From: an uncultured Eubacteriales bacterium
Lineage (GTDB): Bacteria; Bacillota; Clostridia; Lachnospirales; Lachnospiraceae
Reading direction: 5' to 3'
Assembly: GCA_900321915.1 (NCBI GenBank)
Contig: ONXW01000406.1
Coordinates: 1 to 13,613, forward strand
DNA length: 13,613 nt
Shown here: positions 8,313 through 13,613 of the stretch, one piece after another
How the letters are laid out: the number at the start of each line of letters is the position of its first letter
Numbering within the stretch: the first letter of the stretch is position 1
Translations under genes and position numbers: made by a program
The notes under the pieces: model-generated
Databases searched by the model: none
Told to the model about the DNA's origin: nothing
The model's input: only the letters and a program-made list of their open reading frames with translations

Positions 8313-8669
8313 TCACTGCATCCTGGCAAGCTCTTCCTCATCCACGATATCATCATAGCCCGCGTCATTCAGGATCTGGTTGAAAGCGTTGGACGCCGTC
8401 TTATACTCTTCGTCGCTTGCGATATTATCCAGCTGCGGTTCCCCGCTCTCATCCTCATAATAGCGGTACAGAAATACCGTGCTCTCCTCCTCATCCATCT
8501 CATCCTCCGGCATCAGGGCGATATACTGCCCCTCCCCGGCCTCATAGATGGCGAGGACAACGCACTCCAGCTCTCTCCCGTCATCCAGGCTCACCGTCAC
8601 GGTATCCATCTCCCCGGGGTCAAACTCTTCCATCTCAACAGCCGCATCCATCTCTTTTTCTTTCGCCAT
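8313..8669 (-). CDS. DUF1292 family protein, highly acidic
   Basis: A 118-residue soluble protein of the DUF1292 family (YrzB-like), which is widespread in Bacillota and has no established function. The core (about residues 24-100) shows the family layout: a short beta-rich segment beginning TVTVSLDDG, then a YIAL strand, an acidic loop, an FLYRYYED strand, and a D-E-E motif before a C-terminal helix. By my count 37 of 118 residues are Asp or Glu against only 6 Lys or Arg, so the protein is strongly acidic. It has no signal peptide or membrane segment. I chose the ATG at 8667-8669 because AAAGGA lies 8 bases upstream and the family-like sequence starts here; the in-frame start at 8744 would add 25 residues rich in Lys and Asn and would lie upstream of the likely transcription start. 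It is the first gene of the downstream group. Confidence 0.88.
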   Translation of the reverse strand: MAKEKEMDAAVEMEEFDPGEMDTVTVSLDDGRELECVVLAIYEAGEGQYIALMPEDEMDEEESTVFLYRYYEDESGEPQLDNIASDEEYKTASNAFNQILNDAGYDDIVDEEELARMQ

Positions 8670-8715
8670 TATCGTGATCCTTTCTCTGTTGTTCTTTTTT
8701 TCATTCTTTCCTTCA

Positions 8716-8744
8716 ACTCTATCAGACCCTGCCGGAAAATGCAA
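8716..8744 (-). promoter_or_regulatory. Possible promoter of the DUF1292-sortase-addBA group
   Basis: On the minus strand TTGCAT (8739-8744) and TAGAGT (8716-8721) are separated by 17 bases, and a TG one base upstream of the -10 makes it an extended -10. The hexamers match consensus only 3 of 6 and 4 of 6. Transcription would start near 8709, giving a leader of about 40 bases before the ATG at 8669. This 90-base gap is the only sizeable space between the helicase start and the end of addA, so a promoter here is plausible, though read-through from upstream genes cannot be excluded. Confidence 0.45.
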
Positions 8745-8759
8745 TCGCGGGAAGGTTTC

Positions 8760-9302
8760 TCAGTACTCAATCCCTTTCCTGGCGGCAACTTTCTCCGTGT
8801 ACGGGTGTTTTATCATCTTCATCTCCGTGATGTAATCCGCCCTCCGCATCAGTTCCCCGGAGGGGTTCCTGCCTGTCAGGACCACCTCCAGGCCTTCGGG
8901 CAGCCCGTCCAGAAATTCCAGCACTTCCGTCTCCGGGACCAGCCCGGCATTGACAGCCGCGCAGATCTCGTCCAGGACGAGGAGGACCGACGGTCCCTCC
9001 GCGCGGGATGTCTGCCCCGCCAGAAGGTGTGCCTCACGGCAGGCCCTGCGGAATTCATCCGTGTAATATTCCGCGGCTTCCGCCTTCCTGCTCTCACTCA
9101 TCTGCCATGTAAAACCGAAAACCCGGCTGCAGGGCAGCACATCAACGCCTTCCACACTGTTAAGGACAGGAACCTCGCCGGACCCGTCACTTTTCAGGAA
9201 CCGGGCGAACACCGCCTTCCCGCCGCTTCCCGCCATGCGGACGGCGAGCCCGGCTGCCGCCGTACTCTTGCCTTTTCCGTCCCCGCAGTAGAGATGTATC
9301 AC
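8760..9302 (-). CDS. cobO: Corrinoid (cob(I)yrinic acid a,c-diamide) adenosyltransferase, CobO/BtuR type
   Basis: This 180-residue protein belongs to the CobA/CobO/BtuR family, which moves the 5'-deoxyadenosyl group of ATP to the cobalt of reduced corrinoids, giving the adenosylcobalamin form. The N-terminus holds the family's variant P-loop, GDGKGKST (7-14). A central VLLVLDEICAA segment is the Walker B-like motif typical of the family, and the protein ends with HPYTEKVAARKGIEY, matching the conserved HPY...ARKGIE tail. It lacks the N-terminal extension of E. coli BtuR (about 196 residues), as many Clostridial forms do. The start is GTG at 9300-9302, preceded by AAGGGAGGTG at 9311-9320. The GTG overlaps the helicase TGA in a GTGA tetranucleotide, so translation is probably coupled. 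No other cobalamin gene or B12 riboswitch is visible in the window, so it may serve salvage of imported corrinoids. Confidence 0.92.
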   Translation of the reverse strand: MIHLYCGDGKGKSTAAAGLAVRMAGSGGKAVFARFLKSDGSGEVPVLNSVEGVDVLPCSRVFGFTWQMSESRKAEAAEYYTDEFRRACREAHLLAGQTSRAEGPSVLLVLDEICAAVNAGLVPETEVLEFLDGLPEGLEVVLTGRNPSGELMRRADYITEMKMIKHPYTEKVAARKGIEY

Positions 9303-11140
9303 CTTGCAGGCACCTCCCTTCCCAGGTATTCGTACACAAACCGCGAGAGCTCCGCGGGCTTTTTGTACCGCTCTCTGGCGGCGCAGACATGAAGCCTCGT
9401 TTTTGCCCTCGTCATAGCCACATAGAAAAGCCGTCGCTCTTCCTCGATATCATCCGGCAGAACCGCCTTGTGGTGCGGCATGATGCCTTCACTGGCATCC
9501 AGGATATAGACCACGCTGAATTCCAGGCCTTTGGCGCTGTGCATCGTCGCCAGCGTCACCGCCGCATCCTGCGTTTTCCCCTGCACCGCCTGTCTGCGCA
9601 GCTCTTCCGAGTACTCCGCGATGTATGACTGCCAGTCCTCCATATTCCTGTGGGCGGAGGCGCTTTCCTGGAGTTCATCGGCAATAACGTACAGTTCCTC
9701 CGGTTTCATGCGGTGTTCTTCCGCAAATGCCTCGAGAAACCCGTCATACCCGATGATCCGGCGGATGTATTTCACCGCGGCGATGGGGCTCATGCGTCCC
9801 AGCGCCCGCAGGTCGTGCTCCAGGTTGTCTGTCTTTTCAATCATCCAGTCCCTGTCACGGTAAAAGGCCCTGAGCTCTGCAAAGGACACCTCCCGCCCCG
9901 GGACGGACTGTCTGGAAAAATAGCGCTTCGGCCGGTTCATGATCCGGAAGAAATCTTCCCTGCTCCTGCTCCCCTGCGCCATGCGGATATAGGTAAGGAT
10001 ATCCCGGGCGATCCAGTGCTCAAAAAGATTCGGCACCTGATCCCTGGTGCGGAACGGGAGGTTATACTCCATCATCCGCTGCATCAGGAGCCTGGGGTCC
10101 GAGTTGGTCCGGTAAAGCACCGCGATCTCCTCCGGCGCGGTTCCCGACGCGATGTAATCCCTGATTTCCCGGGCAATGGTATCGGTCTCTTCGGCCGCGT
10201 CCGCAAAGACCCTTGTGGACACGGGTTTTCCGTTTCGCCCCGTGGAACGGATTTCCTTCGGGAAACGCTTCCTGTTGTGCCCTATGAGGCGGAGGGACGC
10301 CTGCACAATCTCCTCGCTGCACCTGTAGTTTTTGTCCAGAAGGAGCTGTCCGGCATCCGGGTAATCCTTCCCGAACCCGAGCATAATCTCCGGGCGGGCT
10401 CCCCGGAACCGGTAGATAGACTGGTCATCATCGCCGACAATAAACAGGTTGTTCTCCGGAAGGGCCAGCATCCGGACGATCTCATACTGCAGGCGGTTGA
10501 TATCCTGGAATTCATCGACCAGGATATACCTGAACCGGCGCTGCCAGGCCGCGAGGATATCCTTCCTTTCCCGGAAAAGCTCCAGGCACATCACCATCAT
10601 GTCGTCGAAATCGATAAGCCCCTGCCGCCGCATCTCGCCGTCATAGTCCCGGAAAATCTCACGGAACACCTCATCCGCGCAGGACGCGGAATAATAATGC
10701 CGGATATCCATCTGCTCGCTTTTTACCGTACTGATCTCCTGGAGTAGGGAACCCACCAGCTCCCCGATATCCTCCGTCTCCAGGCGGTGCTTCTCGGCCA
10801 GTTCCCGCAGGAGCTGCCGCTGCCTGTCCTCCCGGATAATAGACTCCGGTGTGAAGCGGTAGGCGCGCTTCAGGATATGGAAAAAGACGGCGTGGAAGGT
10901 GCCGAAGGAAACCCGGGCCGGGCCGCCGGCCAGCTTCTCATACCGCTCCTTCATCTCCTTCGCAGCTGCCCTGGTAAATGTGATCACCAGGATATCCTCC
11001 GGGCTGATGCCGCATTCCCCCGTCAGGTACTGCACCCGCCGGGTTATCACCGTTGTCTTGCCGGAACCCGGGCCGGCCAGGACCATCATCGGTCCGTCTC
11101 TGTGCTCTACAGCACGTTTCTGTACTTCACTGAATTCCAT
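9299..11140 (-). CDS. UvrD/PcrA-like superfamily 1A DNA helicase, short form
   Basis: A 3'-5' DNA helicase of the UvrD/PcrA/Rep group. In this family such enzymes unwind DNA in repair and strip proteins from it. The 613-residue product has a Q-motif glutamine (Gln7), Walker A AGPGSGKT (22-29), TFTRAAAKEM, FGTFHAVF, VDEFQD (209-213 is DEFQD), VGDDDQSIYRFRGA, NYRCSEEIV, TMHSAKGLEF (Met533, His534) and YVAMTRAKTRL (Met576). It ends soon after the last motif, so it lacks the roughly 100-residue C-terminal region with the RNA polymerase-binding Tudor fold of true PcrA/UvrD (about 720-740 residues). It also has no nuclease domain, which separates it from AddA. I chose the ATG at 11138-11140, which has GGGGAG 6 bases upstream; the frame stays open to a TTG at 11173 without a ribosome binding site. 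A repair role is likely, but whether it is the cell's main PcrA is unknown. Confidence 0.92.
   Translation of the reverse strand: MEFSEVQKRAVEHRDGPMMVLAGPGSGKTTVITRRVQYLTGECGISPEDILVITFTRAAAKEMKERYEKLAGGPARVSFGTFHAVFFHILKRAYRFTPESIIREDRQRQLLRELAEKHRLETEDIGELVGSLLQEISTVKSEQMDIRHYYSASCADEVFREIFRDYDGEMRRQGLIDFDDMMVMCLELFRERKDILAAWQRRFRYILVDEFQDINRLQYEIVRMLALPENNLFIVGDDDQSIYRFRGARPEIMLGFGKDYPDAGQLLLDKNYRCSEEIVQASLRLIGHNRKRFPKEIRSTGRNGKPVSTRVFADAAEETDTIAREIRDYIASGTAPEEIAVLYRTNSDPRLLMQRMMEYNLPFRTRDQVPNLFEHWIARDILTYIRMAQGSRSREDFFRIMNRPKRYFSRQSVPGREVSFAELRAFYRDRDWMIEKTDNLEHDLRALGRMSPIAAVKYIRRIIGYDGFLEAFAEEHRMKPEELYVIADELQESASAHRNMEDWQSYIAEYSEELRRQAVQGKTQDAAVTLATMHSAKGLEFSVVYILDASEGIMPHHKAVLPDDIEEERRLFYVAMTRAKTRLHVCAARERYKKPAELSRFVYEYLGREVPAR
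9311..9320 (-). promoter_or_regulatory. Ribosome binding site for the GTG start of cobO
   Basis: AAGGGAGGTG, a long match to the 16S rRNA tail, ends 8 bases before the GTG at 9302 and lies inside the last codons of the helicase gene. It supports the GTG start and compensates for the weaker start codon. Confidence 0.8.
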
Positions 11141-11173
11141 CCGGAGCTCCCCGCGCGAAAATGCGAAAGACAA

Positions 11174-11211
11174 CGGGCTGCCACACCGCGTTATGCAGAT
11201 GTAACAGCCCG
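11174..11211 (-). terminator. Hairpin between gltX and the helicase, possible terminator
   Basis: Just after the gltX stop, the minus strand reads CGGGCTG (11205-11211), a 24-base loop, then CAGCCCG (11174-11180), followed by TTGTCTTTCGCATTTT. The 7-bp stem is perfect, and within the loop GTTA and TAAC may pair further. The tail is only moderately T-rich and the loop is long, so termination may be partial. If it works, it would separate mgtE-gltX from the helicase-cobO pair, yet no good promoter is seen in the remaining 33 bases before the helicase start, which argues for read-through. Confidence 0.4.
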
Positions 11212-11216
11212 AATCA

Positions 11217-12668
11217 TCAGCCTTTCAGCATCTCTATACCTTTCCTGATCCTCTTTAGCGACTCTTCCTTACCCAGCACGTCGAGAATCTCAGTGGCGCC
11301 AGCGGGCGTCATCTGCTTTCCGGAGAGCGCTGTCCGGATTGGCCACATAATGAAGCCCGTCTTGAATCCCTTCTCCGCGCCGTAGGCCTTCAGGACCTCA
11401 AACAGCGCGTCGTTGGAGAAATCCTCCTGTGCCTCCAGGAGCGGTACGATGTCCTCCAGAAGGGCCAGGGAAGATTCCTTCGTGGTCTTCATCTTCTTGT
11501 GGACATACATCTCCGTATCGTACTCCGGCAGCGTCTCGAAGAAATCAATGTGGTCCGCAATATCCGGGAAGACCTCGATCCTCGTCTTCACCATCGCCGC
11601 AATCTTGCGGAAATCCAGATCCTTCGTGATAACCTGTTTCATGTACGGAAGCGCCATCTCATAGAACTTCTCATCGTCCATGGCCTTCATGTACTCGCTG
11701 TTCATCCAGCGGAGCTTGACCATGTCAAACACCGCGGGCGACTTGCTGATATTGTGGTAATCGAAAGCTTCCACCAGCTCCGGAAGGCTGAAAATCTCGC
11801 GGTTGTCCACCGGGGACCATCCGAGAAGCGCAACGAAGTTTACGACCGCTTCCGGCAGGAACCCCTGCTCAATCAGGTCCTGGTAGGAAGAATGGCCGCT
11901 CCTCTTGGAAAGCTTTTTGTGCTCTTCATTGGTGATGGTCGGGCAGTGAATGTACGCCGGCACCTCCCATCCGAAAGCCTCATACAGGCGGTTGTACTTC
12001 GGGGAGGAGGACAGGTACTCCGTGCCGCGCACCACATGGGTGATCCCCATCAGGTGGTCATCCACCACGTTGGCAAAATTGTAGGTGGGGTAACCGTCGG
12101 ACTTGATCAGCACCATGTCGTCGAGTTCGGAATTCTCCACGGAAATATCCCCGTAAAGCTCATCGTGGAAGGTTGTGGTGCCTTCCTGCGGGTTGTTCTG
12201 TCGGATGACAAAGGGCATGCCTGCGGCAAGATTTGCCTCAATCTCCTCCTTGGAGAGGTGGAGGCAGTGCTTGTCATAGGTCATGATCTCCTCGCCGTTG
12301 ACCACCCTCTTCAGGGTGTTCAGGCGCTCCTGGGTGCAGAAGCAGTAATCGGCCTCTCCCTTGTCCACCAGCTCCTTCGCATACTTCATGTAGATGCCGG
12401 CCTGCTGGCGCTCGCTCTGCACATAGGGGCCCACGGGGCCACCGATATCCGGGCCTTCGTCGTGGATCAGCCCGGTTCCCTTCAGGGTATCGTAAATGAT
12501 CTCCGTCGCGCCTTCCACATAGCGCTCCTGGTCCGTATCCTCGATGCGGAGCAGGTAATCTCCATTCTCATGCTTGGCGATAAGGTAAGCATACAGCGCG
12601 GTGCGGAGGTTTCCCACATGCATCCGGCCTGTCGGGCTCGGTGCATATCTGGTTCTGATTCTGGTCAT
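11217..12668 (-). CDS. gltX: Glutamyl-tRNA synthetase
   Basis: GltX charges tRNA-Glu with glutamate in the cytoplasm and is essential. In many Clostridia it also mischarges tRNA-Gln for amidation by GatCAB; I cannot tell from the sequence whether this copy does so. The 483-residue length is normal for a bacterial class I enzyme. The HIGH signature is [10 protein letters not shown] (His17, Val18, Gly19, Asn20), a common variant in this group. The KMSKS loop is KLSKR (252-256). [10 protein letters not shown] follows the HIGH motif as expected. Cys109, Cys111, Cys135 and His137 form a C-x-C and C-x-H pair like the zinc site of E. coli GltX. The ATG at 12666-12668 is preceded by only a modest GAGAG ribosome binding site. 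It begins 36 bases after mgtE, with no terminator between, so the two are probably co-transcribed. Confidence 0.98.
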   Translation of the reverse strand: MTRIRTRYAPSPTGRMHVGNLRTALYAYLIAKHENGDYLLRIEDTDQERYVEGATEIIYDTLKGTGLIHDEGPDIGGPVGPYVQSERQQAGIYMKYAKELVDKGEADYCFCTQERLNTLKRVVNGEEIMTYDKHCLHLSKEEIEANLAAGMPFVIRQNNPQEGTTTFHDELYGDISVENSELDDMVLIKSDGYPTYNFANVVDDHLMGITHVVRGTEYLSSSPKYNRLYEAFGWEVPAYIHCPTITNEEHKKLSKRSGHSSYQDLIEQGFLPEAVVNFVALLGWSPVDNREIFSLPELVEAFDYHNISKSPAVFDMVKLRWMNSEYMKAMDDEKFYEMALPYMKQVITKDLDFRKIAAMVKTRIEVFPDIADHIDFFETLPEYDTEMYVHKKMKTTKESSLALLEDIVPLLEAQEDFSNDALFEVLKAYGAEKGFKTGFIMWPIRTALSGKQMTPAGATEILDVLGKEESLKRIRKGIEMLKG

Positions 12669-12704
12669 AGTTGTGGTCTCTCTTTTCTATTGATATTTGT
12701 CACT

Positions 12705-13613
12705 TTACGTTGCCAGGCCCAGGATCCAGGTGGCAAAGGTAAAGTAGATGGTAAGGCTTGCGGCGTCCACCAGGGTGGTCAGCATCGGCGAAGCGATGAG
12801 GGCCGGGTCCAGGTGGATGGTTTTCGCCAGGATCGGCAGGGAACAGCCGATGGTCTTGGCGATAATTACGGTGAAAAATACGCTCAGCACGACGGTGAGG
12901 CAGATCATGGTGTTGCCCGGGTACTGGATCATCAGGCGGATAAAGTTCGCGGTGGCCAGCACGGCGCCGCAGACCATACCCACCCGCAGCTCCTTCCAGA
13001 CAACCTTCACCACATCCGACAGCTCGATATCGCCGACCGCCATACCACGGATGATCATGGTGCTGGCCTGGCTTCCGGAATTGCCCCCCGTATCCATCAG
13101 CATGGGCACAAAGGTCACAAGCAGCGGGATGGCCGCGAAAGCGTTCTCATACTTCAGCAGGATATTTCCCGTAATCATACTGGAAAACATGAGGACGAGC
13201 AGCCAGGGAATGCGGTTTCTCGCCAGCGTCAGCACACCGGTCTTGAGATACGGCTTCTCACTGGGGATGATAGCCGCCATCTTTTCGATATCCTCCGTGG
13301 CCTCCGCTTCCATGACGTCCATGACATCATCGACGGTGATAATACCGACCAGACGCTCCTCATTGTCTACGACCGGCAGGGCCAGCAGGTTGTACTCGCT
13401 GAACAGGTTTGCCACTTCCTCCTGGTCCTCCGTGGTGGTAACCTTGATGACATTGTCGTCCATAATGTCGACAATCTTCGTCTCATAGGCATTCATCAGG
13501 AGGTCTTTCACCGTTATGACGCCCAGGAGCTTCCTGGTATCATCGGTGACATAACAGGTGTAAATGGTCTCTTTGTCTATGCCGTGCCGCCGGATGTACT
13601 CAAAGGCGTCGGC
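12705..13613 (-). CDS. mgtE: Magnesium transporter MgtE, C-terminal part (cut by window edge)
   Basis: MgtE is a homodimeric Mg2+ channel gated by its own cytoplasmic Mg2+-sensing domains. The window holds the last 302 residues of a protein usually about 450 long; the N domain and the start of the first CBS domain are beyond the right edge. The frame is open to the edge, starting ADAFEYIRRHG. Visible residues 1 to about 100 are the end of CBS1 and all of CBS2 (LLALPVVDNEERLVGIITVDD). Five membrane segments follow. The family signature PMLMDTGGNSGSQAS is at visible residues 170-184, and the ion-path aspartate in TTLVDA is at 283, corresponding to the pore Asp of the Thermus channel. The protein ends normally with TAA at 12705-12707. 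Any magnesium riboswitch would lie upstream, outside the window. Confidence 0.96.
   Translation of the reverse strand, partial: ADAFEYIRRHGIDKETIYTCYVTDDTRKLLGVITVKDLLMNAYETKIVDIMDDNVIKVTTTEDQEEVANLFSEYNLLALPVVDNEERLVGIITVDDVMDVMEAEATEDIEKMAAIIPSEKPYLKTGVLTLARNRIPWLLVLMFSSMITGNILLKYENAFAAIPLLVTFVPMLMDTGGNSGSQASTMIIRGMAVGDIELSDVVKVVWKELRVGMVCGAVLATANFIRLMIQYPGNTMICLTVVLSVFFTVIIAKTIGCSLPILAKTIHLDPALIASPMLTTLVDAASLTIYFTFATWILGLAT

Noticed and set aside
6865..8358. A 497-codon plus-strand open frame spanning the addB start and the sortase gene.
   Set aside because: It runs across two real genes and their tight junction on the other strand, with no domain recognisable in the translation.
8670..8759. 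Search for a terminator or a cobalamin riboswitch around cobO.
   Set aside because: Nothing resembling a B12 box or a stable stem with a T-run is visible after cobO, and upstream of cobO there is no intergenic space because it overlaps the helicase gene.
8292..10747. Plus-strand open frames at 8292-9392 and 9650-10747.
   Set aside because: Both lie opposite DUF1292/cobO and the helicase, and show no ribosome binding site or recognisable domain.
11141..11173. TTG start giving 11 more residues to the short helicase.
   Set aside because: No ribosome binding site precedes it, while GGGGAG precedes the ATG at 11140; it would also begin within the hairpin region.
1..13613. Defence island, prophage, insertion sequence, CRISPR array or RNA genes.
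   Set aside because: No transposase, integrase, terminal inverted repeats, spaced direct repeats, tRNA cloverleaf or rRNA segment was seen. AddAB can degrade phage DNA but is a housekeeping system here.

Overview
The window is GC-rich bacterial DNA with every convincing gene on the minus strand, so transcription runs from high to low coordinates. Paired AddA/AddB nucleases, a class B sortase, a DUF1292 protein and AGGAGG-type ribosome binding sites before most genes point to a Gram-positive Bacillota. The style of the proteins suggests a GC-rich Clostridia member, perhaps Lachnospiraceae. That family placement is inference.

In transcription order, the window begins with the C-terminal two thirds of an MgtE magnesium channel (cut by the right edge). 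After 36 bases comes glutamyl-tRNA synthetase gltX, followed by a hairpin that may be a leaky terminator. A short UvrD/PcrA-like helicase follows and overlaps a cobO-type corrinoid adenosyltransferase by four bases (GTGA). A 90-base gap with a plausible promoter separates this pair from a second group: a very acidic DUF1292 protein, a class B sortase, addB and addA. The last three are tightly packed: sortase and addB are 3 bases apart, and addB and addA overlap by 23 bases. About 200 bases beyond addA, a new gene starts with a lipoprotein signal peptide and runs off the left edge. Its leader has its own promoter and competing GC-rich hairpins.

AddA and AddB form the double-strand-break resection complex that feeds RecA. 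Their helicase, nuclease and iron-sulfur residues are intact, so the complex should be functional. The small SF1 helicase upstream may also act in DNA repair, but the corrinoid enzyme, sortase and DUF1292 protein have no known link to recombination. The arrangement looks like a compact housekeeping block with two transcription units, not a mobile element or defence island. I found no insertion sequence, phage gene, CRISPR array, tRNA or rRNA, and no clear sign of a new biological system. The most unusual points are the sortase coupled to addB and the switch-like leader of the lipoprotein gene.
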